A DNA stretch of 64,000 bases from Ornithinimicrobium sufpigmenti (GTDB taxonomy: Bacteria > Actinomycetota > Actinomycetes > Actinomycetales > Dermatophilaceae): positions 1,364,001-1,428,000 of the forward strand of contig NZ_CP036403.1 of NCBI RefSeq assembly GCF_004322775.1, given 5' to 3'. Shown here one piece after another: positions 54,669-63,689 of the stretch; positions within the stretch are counted from its first letter, which is position 1; each line of letters opens with the position of its first letter. The notes below the pieces were generated by a model. It made no database searches. It was given only the letters and a program-made list of their open reading frames with translations, and had not been told where the DNA came from. The position numbers and the translations under genes were made by a program.

Positions 54669-55796
54669 GTGACTGACACCGCCCCGCTCGACGACTCCGC
54701 CGGCGACGTCCTCGCCGACTCGACCTCCGCCGCCTCGCTGCAGCGCAGCCTGGCGCGCAGCGCGCAGATCGAGGAGCAGCTGCGCACCGACCCCGGCCAG
54801 TTCCGGATGCTGACGGGTGACCGGCCGACCGGGCACCTGCACCTGGGGCACTACTTCGGCAGCCTGCGCAACCGGGTCGCGCTGCAGGACCTGGGCGTGA
54901 ACACCTTCGTGCTCATCGCCGACTACCAGGTCATCACCGACCGGGACGGCGTCGACCTGATCCAGGAGCGGGTGCTCTCCCTCGTCGCCGACTACCTGGC
55001 GACCGGGATCGACCCCGCCCGCACGACGATCTTCGCGCACTCCCAGATCCCGGCGTTGAACCAGCTGATGCTGCCGTTCCTGTCGCTCGTCACCGACAGC
55101 GAGCTGCGCCGCAACCCGACGGTCAAGGCCGAGCAGGACGCCACGGGTGGCCGGCCGATGAGCGGGCTGATGCTCACCTACCCGGTGCACCAGGCGGCCG
55201 ACATCCTCTTCTGCAAGGCCAACGTCGTGCCCGTCGGCAAGGACCAGCTGCCGCACCTGGAGCAGACGCGGGTCATCGCCCGCCGCTTCGACGAGCGCTA
55301 CGGCCGGGCCGGGGACCGCAGCGCGCCGGTCTTCCCCGCTCCTGACGCCCTGCTCTCGGAGGTCCCCCACCTGCTGGGCACCGACGGGCAGAAGATGAGC
55401 AAGTCGCGGGGCAACACCATCGAGCTGCGGATGTCGGCCGATGACACGGCCAAGGTGCTCAAGAAGGCGGTCACCGACTCCGAGCGGCGCATCACCTTCG
55501 ACCCGGTGGGCCGCCCGGAGGTCTCCAACCTCGTCCAGCTCGCCGCCCTGACCACCGGCCGCGACCCCCAGGCCATCGCCGAGGAGATCGGCGACGGCGG
55601 CTCAGGGACCCTGAAGAAGCTGGTGACGGAGGCCGTCAACGAGTACTTCGCGCCGCTGCGGGCCCGCCGGGCCGAGCTGGCGGCCGACCCGGCCCAGCTG
55701 CGCCGCGTCCTGGCGGAGGGCAACGCGCGCGCCGGCGAGGTGGCCGAGAGCACGCTGGCCGAGGTGCGCGAGGCCATGCAGATGGTCTACGGCTGA
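54669..55796 (+). CDS. trpS: Tryptophanyl-tRNA synthetase
   Basis: This 375-residue class Ic synthetase has the HIGH-like PTGHLHLGHYFG and the KMSKS loop GQKMSKSRGNTIEL, plus SGLMLTYPVHQAADILF. The N-terminal extension of about 30 residues before DPGQFRMLTGDRPTG is variable. GTG 54669 is 8 nt after TAGCAT (leaderless). Confidence 0.93.
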   Translation: MTDTAPLDDSAGDVLADSTSAASLQRSLARSAQIEEQLRTDPGQFRMLTGDRPTGHLHLGHYFGSLRNRVALQDLGVNTFVLIADYQVITDRDGVDLIQERVLSLVADYLATGIDPARTTIFAHSQIPALNQLMLPFLSLVTDSELRRNPTVKAEQDATGGRPMSGLMLTYPVHQAADILFCKANVVPVGKDQLPHLEQTRVIARRFDERYGRAGDRSAPVFPAPDALLSEVPHLLGTDGQKMSKSRGNTIELRMSADDTAKVLKKAVTDSERRITFDPVGRPEVSNLVQLAALTTGRDPQAIAEEIGDGGSGTLKKLVTEAVNEYFAPLRARRAELAADPAQLRRVLAEGNARAGEVAESTLAEVREAMQMVYG

Positions 55797-55809
55797 GCAG
55801 GTCAACCGC

Positions 55810-56979
55810 ATGAGCGCCAGCGCCACCCCTGCCGCAGGCCCCCGCGTGGTCGTGGTCGTCGACCGTAGCGGGGAGCGGCTGACGGCCGACGCCGCTGCCG
55901 GAGTGGCCCGCGGCTGGGCCCGCACTGCACCGCACACCACGGTGGAGGCGTACGACTGTCACGACGGCGGGGCAGGTCTGACCGCGGTCGTGGCCGGACG
56001 ACTCGGGGCCACGGTGCACCCCGTCGTGGTGCCGGGCCCGGCCGGGGTAGAGGTGCCCGCCGCGGTGGCCGTCGTGCCGACGGCCGATCCGTCCGGTGCG
56101 GCCGACCCGGCCGACCGGGGTGACCTGGCCGACCGCGGTGACCGGGATCCCGCGGCCGGCGGCACGGCATACCTCGACACGGCGCAGGTGGCGGGACGCC
56201 ACCTGGTGCCGCAGGAGCGCCTGGCCGACCCCGAGGGGCTGTCCAGCGCGGGCGTGGGCCGCCTGCTGCGGCATGCCCGCGACCTGGGCGTGGACCGGAT
56301 CGTCGTGGGGGTCGGTCCGCTGGCCACCCACGACGGCGGCGTCGGGCTGCTCCGCGAGCTCGGTGCCGGCGCCGACCTGACGAACCTCCCTGCGGTCCGG
56401 GACGAGTGGGCCGGCACCCGGCTGGTGCTGGTGACGACCACCGAGTCGCCGCTGCTGGGCTTCCAGGGAGCCAGCGCCGGCCTCGGCGACCACGGCGTGC
56501 CCCCCGAGGTCACCCAGCGCCTGGAGCTGCGGATGGGGGATCTCACCGACCGGGTGAACGCCGTCCTGCCGCCCTCGCGCGATCTGCTCACCGGACTGCC
56601 GCGCCGCCCGGAACGGGAGCCCGGCTCGGGGGCCGGGGGAGGGCTGGGCTACGCCCTGCAGCTCATCGGGGCCCGCACCGACGACGGGGCCCGCTTCCTG
56701 CTGGACGAGCTCGGCATCCGCCCACGGCTGGCGGGGTCGCTGCTGGTTCTGGTCACCGACCGGTATGACTACACCACCGTCCACGACGGCGTGGTCGCGC
56801 AGACCGCGCGTGCCGCACTGGAGTCCGCGACGCCCACCGTGGTGCTGGCCCGGCAGGTCGCGGTCGGGCGCCGTGAGGGGATGAGCCTGGGGGTCAGCGG
56901 CGCGTACGAGCTGCGCGAGGGGGAGGACCTCGCCGCCCTGGCCGCCAGGGTCGCCCGGACGTGGACACCGGCCAGGTGA
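55810..56979 (+). CDS. Glycerate kinase family protein
   Basis: The 389-residue protein has the GarK/GlxK two-domain layout. Segments include the RIVVGVGPLATHDGGVGLL region, LLGFQGASAGLGDHG, GAGGGLGYALQLIGAR and DRYDYTTVHDGVVAQ. The family usually has DGGxG and GAAGG motifs; here the corresponding segments are THDGGVG and GAGGGLG. It makes phosphoglycerate from glycerate. Low-complexity DRGDxAD repeats occur at about residues 96-115. It starts 13 bp after trpS. Confidence 0.78.
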   Translation: MSASATPAAGPRVVVVVDRSGERLTADAAAGVARGWARTAPHTTVEAYDCHDGGAGLTAVVAGRLGATVHPVVVPGPAGVEVPAAVAVVPTADPSGAADPADRGDLADRGDRDPAAGGTAYLDTAQVAGRHLVPQERLADPEGLSSAGVGRLLRHARDLGVDRIVVGVGPLATHDGGVGLLRELGAGADLTNLPAVRDEWAGTRLVLVTTTESPLLGFQGASAGLGDHGVPPEVTQRLELRMGDLTDRVNAVLPPSRDLLTGLPRRPEREPGSGAGGGLGYALQLIGARTDDGARFLLDELGIRPRLAGSLLVLVTDRYDYTTVHDGVVAQTARAALESATPTVVLARQVAVGRREGMSLGVSGAYELREGEDLAALAARVARTWTPAR

Positions 56980-57184
56980 GCGGTTCCGGTGCGCCCGCGT
57001 GGACGACCGTCGGGGAAGGCCTGCGTGGAAGACCGGCGGGGAAGCCGTGGGGAGCAGGCCCGCATGCCGGGCCGCCGTGACTGACGTGGTGGCGTAGCCT
57101 GAGATCCGGGAACAGCACGTCTACCCCCAGCGTTGACCGCGTTGACGCACGAGCACCGACACCCCTTGCGAGAGGACCCCGAGC

Positions 57185-57535
57185 ATGACCGACATCCAGA
57201 GCACCGCGACCCACGGAGTGCAGCTGAGCGACGTCGCCGCCGAGAAGGTCAGGAGCCTGCTCGCGCAGGAGGGCCGCGACGACCTTCGGCTGCGCATCGG
57301 CGTGCAGCCGGGTGGCTGCTCCGGCCTGATCTACCAGCTCTACTTCGACGAGCGCAGCCTCGACGGCGACCTGGTGGCCGAGTTCGGTGGCGTCGAGGTC
57401 GTCGTGGACCGGATGAGCGCCCCCTACCTGGACGGCGCCTCCATCGACTTCGCCGACACCATCGAGAAGCAGGGCTTCACCATCGACAACCCCAACGCGG
57501 GCTCCTCCTGCGCCTGCGGCGACAGCTTCGGGTGA
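57185..57535 (+). CDS. erpA: A-type iron-sulfur carrier (HesB/ErpA/IscA)
   Basis: The 116-residue protein has the three cluster-binding cysteines: Cys in GGCSG (about 41) and the CxC of SSCACGDSF near the C-terminus. It delivers Fe-S clusters to apoproteins; LipA at 34406 is one clear Fe-S enzyme in the window. The ATG has GAGAGG upstream. It is followed by a perfect hairpin at 57630. Confidence 0.92.
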   Translation: MTDIQSTATHGVQLSDVAAEKVRSLLAQEGRDDLRLRIGVQPGGCSGLIYQLYFDERSLDGDLVAEFGGVEVVVDRMSAPYLDGASIDFADTIEKQGFTIDNPNAGSSCACGDSFG

Positions 57536-57629
57536 CCGGTGACTCGCGAACGCAGCGAGCCTGATTCACCGGAACAGGTAGTGCGCGCGAGCGAAGCCAG
57601 CACGTAGCAGTTCAGTGAGCCGTTCACAC

Positions 57630-57663
57630 AGAGTCCCGGTGCCGCCTACGGCACCGGGACTCT
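57630..57663 (+). terminator. Terminator after the Fe-S carrier gene
   Basis: AGAGTCCCGGTGCC (57630-57643) and its perfect complement (57650-57663) form a 14-bp stem around GCCTAC, 21 bp before the aat start. Confidence 0.75.
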
Positions 57664-57683
57664 CTGCGTGGACACTGTGAGGT

Positions 57684-58367
57684 ATGCCGATCGAGCCGCC
57701 CCGCACCTCCTGGCGCCTGAGCACGGGGGGCGCCCGGCCCGGTGAGGACCTGGTCGGCATCGGGGCCGACCTCGCGCCCGGCACGGTGCTGGAGGCGTAC
57801 CGGGAAGGGATCTTCCCGATGGGGGTCGGCGTGGGCGGTGGTCCACCCCTGGGCTGGTGGTCGCCTGACCCGCGGGGGATCTTCCTGCCCGGTGACCTGC
57901 ACGTCAGCCGCTCGCTGCGCCGCTCCGTCGGCCGGTTCGAGGCCACGGTCGACACCGCCTTCCGGGACGTGGTCGAGGCCTGCGCCGACCCGAGCAGGGA
58001 CGGGGCCTGGATCACCCCGGAGATCGTCGAGTCCTACGTCGAGCTGCACCGGCTCGGGTGGGCGCACTCCGTCGAGGTCTGGGCGGAGGGGGTGCTGGTC
58101 GGCGGCCTGTACGGCCTGGCCATCGGTCGCCTGTTCGCCGCGGAGTCCAAGTTCCACCGCGCCACCGACGCCTCCAAGGTGGCTCTCGTCCGCCTCGTCG
58201 AGGTCCTCTCCGAGGACGGCGAGCCCTGGGTGCTGGACGTCCAGTGGAGCACCCCCCACCTGGCCCGTCTAGGGGTGCGGGAGGTGGACCGCAGCACCTA
58301 CCTTGACCTGGTACGGAGGGTGCGGTCGCGGCTCCTGCCGAGCCGGTGGCGCGCCGGGCCCACCTGA
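57684..58367 (+). CDS. aat: Leucyl/phenylalanyl-tRNA-protein transferase
   Basis: The 227-residue protein contains the Aat signature YREGIFPMG and WWSPDPRGI, SKFHRATDASKVALV, and VLDVQWSTPHLARLG. It attaches Leu or Phe from aminoacyl-tRNA to Arg/Lys N-termini, tagging proteins for ClpS-dependent degradation. GTGAGG lies just before the ATG. The hairpin upstream separates it from the Fe-S carrier gene. Confidence 0.92.
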   Translation: MPIEPPRTSWRLSTGGARPGEDLVGIGADLAPGTVLEAYREGIFPMGVGVGGGPPLGWWSPDPRGIFLPGDLHVSRSLRRSVGRFEATVDTAFRDVVEACADPSRDGAWITPEIVESYVELHRLGWAHSVEVWAEGVLVGGLYGLAIGRLFAAESKFHRATDASKVALVRLVEVLSEDGEPWVLDVQWSTPHLARLGVREVDRSTYLDLVRRVRSRLLPSRWRAGPT

Positions 58368-58455
58368 GGGGGCCCCGCGTGCGAGAATCGAGCAGTGCTG
58401 AAGGTATGGTTCTGCACAGTCATGCCCGGGAGCCCGAGAAGTGTGAGGTGTATCA

Positions 58456-59340
58456 GTGCGACGGCTTGAGCAGACACAGCGTCGTCCGGTCGGCAGGCGG
58501 TGGGGACTGGCCGCGGCGGCCGTGCCCGCCGCGCTGCTTCTGTCCGGTTGCGTCGAGGACATTCGAGCGGGCTTCCTGCCCGAGCCCATCACGAGCGAGG
58601 GCTCCGAGTACCTGACCTTCTGGAACGGCACCTGGATCGCGGCGTGGGCGATCGGCATCTTCATGTGGGGCCTCATCTTCTGGTGCGTCATCGCCTACCG
58701 CCGCAAGAGCGAGGACGAGATCCCCACCCAGTTCCGCTACCACGTGCCCTTCGAGATCCTCTACACCGCGGTCCCGATCCTGCTGGTCATGACGCTGTTC
58801 GGGCAGACCGTCAAGGTCGAGAACACGCTCCTGCACATCGACGAGGACCCCGACGTGGTCGTCAACGTGGCGGGCAAGAAGTGGAGCTGGGACTTCAACT
58901 ACCTCAACGAGGACGTCTACGAGACCGGCGTGCAGGCCTACACCCTCAACGAGGGCCGCGAGGGGGTCCCGGAGACGCTGCCCACCCTGGTGCTGCCGGT
59001 CGACAGCCGGGTGGAGTTCGTGCTCACCTCCCGTGACGTCATCCACTCCTTCTGGGTCCCGCAGTTCCTCATCAAGCTGGACATGATCCCTGGCCGGGTC
59101 AACATCTTCCAGGTCACCACCACCGAGGAAGGCACCTTCCACGGCAAGTGCGCCGAGCTGTGCGGCACCTACCACGCCGAGATGCTCTTCAACGTCTCCG
59201 TCGTCTCCCAGGAGGAGTACGACGCCCACATCGAGTCCCTGCGCGAGGCGGGCCAGACCGGCCGGCTGGGTCCCGAGCTCGACCAGTACGAGCTGCAGAG
59301 CGACCAGGACGACCCTCTGCGCGGAAGGAGCGGTAACTGA
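58456..59340 (+). CDS. ctaC: Cytochrome c oxidase subunit II
   Basis: The 294-residue protein has a lipoprotein signal with lipobox LLLSGC, so the N-terminus is probably lipidated by Lgt/LspA. Two membrane helices follow (about residues 48-70 and 92-112). The CuA domain has the [16 protein letters not shown] region and the ligand motif [15 protein letters not shown]. It receives electrons from the cytochrome bcc complex. GTG 58456 has GAGG 8 nt upstream. Its stop overlaps the ctaD ATG. Confidence 0.95.
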   Translation: MRRLEQTQRRPVGRRWGLAAAAVPAALLLSGCVEDIRAGFLPEPITSEGSEYLTFWNGTWIAAWAIGIFMWGLIFWCVIAYRRKSEDEIPTQFRYHVPFEILYTAVPILLVMTLFGQTVKVENTLLHIDEDPDVVVNVAGKKWSWDFNYLNEDVYETGVQAYTLNEGREGVPETLPTLVLPVDSRVEFVLTSRDVIHSFWVPQFLIKLDMIPGRVNIFQVTTTEEGTFHGKCAELCGTYHAEMLFNVSVVSQEEYDAHIESLREAGQTGRLGPELDQYELQSDQDDPLRGRSGN

Positions 59341-61115
59341 TGGCGACGACCCTCAGCACCCCGGAGGAGACGCGGAGTCCGCAGCCCCGGCGTGGCGCCG
59401 AGCGCAGCTCGTTCGTGCGCAACGCGGTGCGGATCCTCACCTCCACCGACCACAAGGTCATCGGCAACCTCTACTTCGTCACCACGATGGCGTGGTTCAT
59501 GGTCGGCGGCCTGATGGCGCTGGTGATCCGGGCCGAGCTGTACACCCCCGGCCTGCAGGTGGTGGACAACCCCGAGATCTACAACCAGATGTTCACCATG
59601 CACGGCACGATCATGCTGCTGATGTTCGCGACGCCGCTGTTCGCGGGCTTCGCCAACGCCATCGTGCCGCTGCAGATCGGGGCGCCCGATGTGGCCTTCC
59701 CCCGGCTGAACATGCTCGCCTTCTGGTTCTTCTTCTTCGGCAGCCTCATCGCGGTCGGGGGCTTCCTGACCCCCGACGGTGCCGCAGGCTTCGGCTGGAC
59801 CGCCTACCAGCCGCTGGCCGGCCCCTCGCACACCCCCGGCCTCGGCGGTGACCTGTGGGTGCTCGGCCTGGCGCTGACCGGTTTCGCCACGATCTTCGGT
59901 GCCGTCAACTTCATCACCACCATCGTGTGCATGCGCGCGCCCGGCATGACGATGTTCCGGATGCCGATCTTCACCTGGAACATCCTCATCACCTCGATCC
60001 TGGCGCTGATCGTGTTCCCGGTCCTGGCCGCGGCCTTCTTCGGGATGATCGTGGACCGGCTCTGGAACTGGAACATCTACGACCCCGCGCACGGCGGGGC
60101 GATGCTCTGGCAGCACCTGTTCTGGTTCTTCGGGCACCCGGAGGTCTACATCATCGCGCTGCCGTTCTTCGGCATCGTCTCCGAGGTCATCCCGGTCTTC
60201 TCCCGCAAGCCGCTGTTCGGCTACAAGACGCTGGTCATGGCCACGATGGCGATCGCCGCCCTCTCGGTGACGGTGTGGGCGCACCACATGTACGCCACCG
60301 GCGCGGTCCTGCTCGAGTTCTTCGCGATCATGACGATGCTCATCGCGGTGCCCACCGGCGTGAAGTTCTTCAACTGGGTCGGCACCATGTGGCGGGGCTC
60401 GATCTCGATGGAGACCCCCATGCTGTGGGCGGTCGGCTTCCTGGTCACCTTCCTCTTCGGTGGCCTGACCGGTGTCATCCTGGCCAGCCCGGCCCTGGAC
60501 TTCCACCTGCACGACTCCTACTTCGTGGTCGCGCACTTCCACTACGTCGTCTTCGGCACCGTGGTCTTCGCGATGTTCTCCGGCTACTACTACTGGTGGC
60601 CCAAGTTCACCGGCCACATGCTGGACGAGACGCTGGGCAAGATCCACTTCTGGCTGCTCTTCGTCGGCTTCCACGGCACGTTCATGGTCCAGCACTTCCT
60701 CGGCGCGGCGGGTATGCCGCGGCGGTACGCCGACTACATGCCGGAGGACGGCTTCACCTGGATGAACCAGCTGTCCACGATCTCCTCGTTCATCCTGGCG
60801 ATCTCGATGCTGCCGTTCTTCATGGCGGTGTGGAAGAGCTTCCAGACCCCGAAGGTCACGGTCGACGACCCGTGGGGCTGGGGCACCACCCTGGAGTGGG
60901 CGACCTCCTGCCCGCCGCCGCGGCACAACTTCACCTCGCTGCCGCGGATCCGCTCCGAGCGTCCCGCCTTCGACATGAACCACCCGAACATCGGTGTCCT
61001 GGAGTCGCCCGAGCCGGACAAGGGTGTCGCCGAGCAGCTGCTCGGTGGCCCGCAGACCGACCCCCAGGGCAACGTCGGGACCGACACCGGTGGCTACACC
61101 GGAGAGGAGCGCTGA
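59340..61115 (+). CDS. ctaD: Cytochrome c oxidase subunit I
   Basis: The 591-residue protein has twelve membrane helices. Heme and copper ligands are visible in [22 protein letters not shown] (the His-Tyr pair), WAHHMYATG and [11 protein letters not shown]. It forms the oxygen-reducing centre and pumps protons. It overlaps ctaC by 1 bp (TGATG) and is followed 4 bp later by ctaF. Confidence 0.97.
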   Translation: MATTLSTPEETRSPQPRRGAERSSFVRNAVRILTSTDHKVIGNLYFVTTMAWFMVGGLMALVIRAELYTPGLQVVDNPEIYNQMFTMHGTIMLLMFATPLFAGFANAIVPLQIGAPDVAFPRLNMLAFWFFFFGSLIAVGGFLTPDGAAGFGWTAYQPLAGPSHTPGLGGDLWVLGLALTGFATIFGAVNFITTIVCMRAPGMTMFRMPIFTWNILITSILALIVFPVLAAAFFGMIVDRLWNWNIYDPAHGGAMLWQHLFWFFGHPEVYIIALPFFGIVSEVIPVFSRKPLFGYKTLVMATMAIAALSVTVWAHHMYATGAVLLEFFAIMTMLIAVPTGVKFFNWVGTMWRGSISMETPMLWAVGFLVTFLFGGLTGVILASPALDFHLHDSYFVVAHFHYVVFGTVVFAMFSGYYYWWPKFTGHMLDETLGKIHFWLLFVGFHGTFMVQHFLGAAGMPRRYADYMPEDGFTWMNQLSTISSFILAISMLPFFMAVWKSFQTPKVTVDDPWGWGTTLEWATSCPPPRHNFTSLPRIRSERPAFDMNHPNIGVLESPEPDKGVAEQLLGGPQTDPQGNVGTDTGGYTGEER

Positions 61116-61119
61116 GCCG

Positions 61120-61521
61120 ATGCGAACTGAGGCCAAGGTCTTCGCAGCCCTGATCCCGTTCTTCGGGCTGCTCACCGTGATCTACGCCTACTTCACCAAC
61201 TTCGGTGAGTGGGTCGGGATCATCGGGCTCTTCCTCACCATGCTGTTCGCCACCTGGATCGCCGTCTACCTGTGGCTGACCGGGCGCAAGACCGACCCGC
61301 GGCCCGAGGACGACCTGCAGGGGGAGATCGCGGACCTGTCCGGCGACTTCGGCCACTTCACGCCGTACTCCTGGTGGCCGCTGTACCTGGGACTGTCGAC
61401 CTCGGTCGTGGTGCTGGGCATCGGCGTCGGGTGGTGGCTGGCCGTCGCGGCAGCGCCCTTCCTGGTCATCTCGGTCGTCGGCTGGGTCTTCGAGCACTTC
61501 CGGGGCGAGCACGCCATCTGA
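61120..61521 (+). CDS. ctaF: Actinobacterial cytochrome c oxidase subunit IV
   Basis: The 133-residue protein has four membrane helices (about residues 5-25, 30-50, 85-105 and 108-125) and the conserved SWWPLYLGLS and WVFEHFRGEHAI segments. CtaF is specific to actinobacterial bcc-aa3 supercomplexes. It closes the ctaC-ctaD-ctaF operon; a strong terminator follows. Confidence 0.92.
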   Translation: MRTEAKVFAALIPFFGLLTVIYAYFTNFGEWVGIIGLFLTMLFATWIAVYLWLTGRKTDPRPEDDLQGEIADLSGDFGHFTPYSWWPLYLGLSTSVVVLGIGVGWWLAVAAAPFLVISVVGWVFEHFRGEHAI

Positions 61522-61540
61522 GGGTCGACACCACCTAGAT

Positions 61541-61582
61541 CACGACGAAGGGCCCGACCAGCAGGTCGGGCCCTTCGTCGTG
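61541..61582. terminator. Bidirectional terminator after ctaF
   Basis: A perfect 19-bp stem (61541-61559 and 61564-61582) with loop AGCA lies between convergent ctaF and the quinone oxidoreductase gene. Confidence 0.85.
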
Positions 61583-61614
61583 TCCGGGTCCATGCCCGGC
61601 CAGGCGACCTGGGC

Positions 61615-62586
61615 TCAGGGGATGAGCAGCAGCTTGCCGGTGGTGCGGCCACCTTCCAGGTCCTCGTGCGCCTGCTGCGCCTCGGCAAGGGGGTATCGGC
61701 CGCCCACCTGGATCGTCAGCTCGCCGCCGGCGATCGCGCCGAGCACGTCCGCGGCCCGCCACAGGAGCTCCTCTCGGTCCGCGGCGTAGTGCGCCAGCGA
61801 GGGACGGGTGAGGAAGAGGGATCCGCCGGCGTTGAGCGACTGGGGGTCTACCGGGGGCACCGGGCCGCTCGCGGCGCCGAAGAGGACCATCATCCCGCGC
61901 GGACGCAGCAGGCGCAGGCCGGCGTCGAAGGTGTCCTTGCCGACCCCGTCGTAGACGACGTCGACCCCCTCGTCGGAGGTGAGCCGCTCGACCGTCTCGA
62001 CCAGGTCCTCCTGCCGGTAGAGGACGACCTCGTCCGCCCCGTTGGCCTTGGCCAGCTCGGCCTTCTCAGGGCTGCCGACCGTGCCGATGACGCGCACCCC
62101 CTTGGCCCGCAGCAGCTGGCAGAGCAGCAGGCCCACGCCTCCGGCCGCGGCCGTGACCAGGGCGGTCTGGCCCTGCTGCGCCGGGAAGGTGGAGTTGACC
62201 AGGTAGTGCGCGGTCATGCCCTGCAGCATCGCCGCTGCCGCGGTCTCCAGCTCCACCCCCTCCGGCACCGGGACTAGCCTCCCGGCCGGGACGACGACCT
62301 GCTCGGCATACCCGGTGCCCGGGACCATGGCCCAGGCGACCCGGTCGCCGACCGAGACCCCCTCGACGTCCGGCCCGAGCGCGGACACGGTGCCAGCCCC
62401 CTCGCTGCCCGCCACGAACGGCAGGGGGAGGGGGTAGGCACCGGAGCGCTGGTAGATGTCGATGAAGTTGACGCCCCCGGCCGCGACGTCGACCCGCACC
62501 TCGCCCGCACCGGGCTCGGGGGTCTCCTGCTCGACCAGGGTGAGGACCTCAGGTCCTCCGGTTCGTTCCACGATGACTGCACGCAT
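61615..62586 (-). CDS. qor: Quinone oxidoreductase (zeta-crystallin type, zinc-independent)
   Basis: The 323-residue MDR-family enzyme has GGVNFIDIYQRSGAYPLPLPF, GSEGAGTV, VTAAAGGVGLLLCQLLRAKG (NADPH site) and a C-terminal GGRYPLAEAQQAHEDLEGGRTTGKLLL. The zinc-binding lobe of alcohol dehydrogenases is absent. It reduces quinones with NADPH by one- or two-electron transfer. ATG 62586 lies 7 nt after TAGCGT on the minus strand (leaderless). It converges on ctaF. Confidence 0.88.
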   Translation of the reverse strand: MRAVIVERTGGPEVLTLVEQETPEPGAGEVRVDVAAGGVNFIDIYQRSGAYPLPLPFVAGSEGAGTVSALGPDVEGVSVGDRVAWAMVPGTGYAEQVVVPAGRLVPVPEGVELETAAAAMLQGMTAHYLVNSTFPAQQGQTALVTAAAGGVGLLLCQLLRAKGVRVIGTVGSPEKAELAKANGADEVVLYRQEDLVETVERLTSDEGVDVVYDGVGKDTFDAGLRLLRPRGMMVLFGAASGPVPPVDPQSLNAGGSLFLTRPSLAHYAADREELLWRAADVLGAIAGGELTIQVGGRYPLAEAQQAHEDLEGGRTTGKLLLIP

Positions 62587-62621
62587 GCAGTCGACGCTAC
62601 CCTCCCGGTCCGGCGGGGGCC

Positions 62622-63689
62622 TCAGCGGTCTCTCGTGGCGGAGACCCAGCGGTCCACGACGGCGGCCGCGCCACCCTCGTCGATCGCCCGCGCCGCCCGG
62701 TCCATGCCGGCACGGACACGGGTATGCAGCCCCGCCTCGTCGGCAGGGTGCTGGGCGTCCTCGCCGGCGTTGAGCAGCGCCAGGGCAGTGCCGGCGTTGA
62801 GCAGCACGGCATCCCGCACCGCGCCGGTCGCCCCGGCGAAGAGCTCCCTGGCCACCTGCGCGTTGTGCTCGGCGTCCGCCCCCCGCAGCGCCTCCACCGG
62901 GTGGGTCGGCAGCCCGAGGCGCTCCGGGTCGAGGGTCCACTCGTGCACCTCCCCGGTGCCCGGGGTCCACCACATCCGGGTGGTGGTGGCGGGCGTGACC
63001 TCGTCCAGGCCGTCGTCACCACGGAAGACGACCGCCTGCGTCCCGCGCTCGGCGAAGACGCCGGCGAGCAGGGGTGCCATCCGGGCGTCCGCCGAACCGA
63101 CCACCGCATACCTGGGCTGCGCGGGGTTGGTCAGCGGTCCGAGGAAGTTGAAGGCGGTGGCCACGCCGAGGTCCTTGCGGACCACGGCCGAGTGCCGCAT
63201 CGAGGGATGGAAGGTCTGGGCGAAGCAGAAGGTGATGCCGACCTCGCGCCCCACGGCCGCGACATCGTCCGGAGCCAGGTCGAGGCGCACCCCGAGGGCC
63301 TCCAGCATGTCTGCGGAGCCGGAGCGGCTGGACGCGGCCCGGTTGCCGTGCTTGACCACGACCGCGCCCGCCGCCGCCATGACGACGGCCGACATGGAGG
63401 AGATGTTGACGGTCATCGCACGGTCACCGCCGGTGCCGACGATGTCGATGGTCGGGCCGTCCACCTCGAAGCGGTGCGCGTGCTGGAGCATCATCGAGGC
63501 CAGCCCGGTCATCTCCGGGACGGTCTCCCCCTTGGCCCGCAGCGCAGTGAGGAAGGAGGCGAGCTGGGCCGGCGTGGCCTCGCCGGACATGACCCGGTCC
63601 ATCGCCCAGGCGGCCTGGGTGGTGTCGAGGTCCTCACCGCGGATGAGCGCGGTCAGCAGGTCTGGCCAGGTGGGGGACTGCTCGCTCAC
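62622..63689 (-). CDS. trpD: Anthranilate phosphoribosyltransferase
   Basis: The 355-residue protein catalyses the second step of tryptophan synthesis, from anthranilate and PRPP. Signatures are [37 protein letters not shown] and [22 protein letters not shown] 63689 overlaps the receiver gene stop by 4 bp (GTGA), so the two are coupled. No other trp synthesis gene is nearby, though trpS is 8 kb away. Confidence 0.92.
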   Translation of the reverse strand: MSEQSPTWPDLLTALIRGEDLDTTQAAWAMDRVMSGEATPAQLASFLTALRAKGETVPEMTGLASMMLQHAHRFEVDGPTIDIVGTGGDRAMTVNISSMSAVVMAAAGAVVVKHGNRAASSRSGSADMLEALGVRLDLAPDDVAAVGREVGITFCFAQTFHPSMRHSAVVRKDLGVATAFNFLGPLTNPAQPRYAVVGSADARMAPLLAGVFAERGTQAVVFRGDDGLDEVTPATTTRMWWTPGTGEVHEWTLDPERLGLPTHPVEALRGADAEHNAQVARELFAGATGAVRDAVLLNAGTALALLNAGEDAQHPADEAGLHTRVRAGMDRAARAIDEGGAAAVVDRWVSATRDR

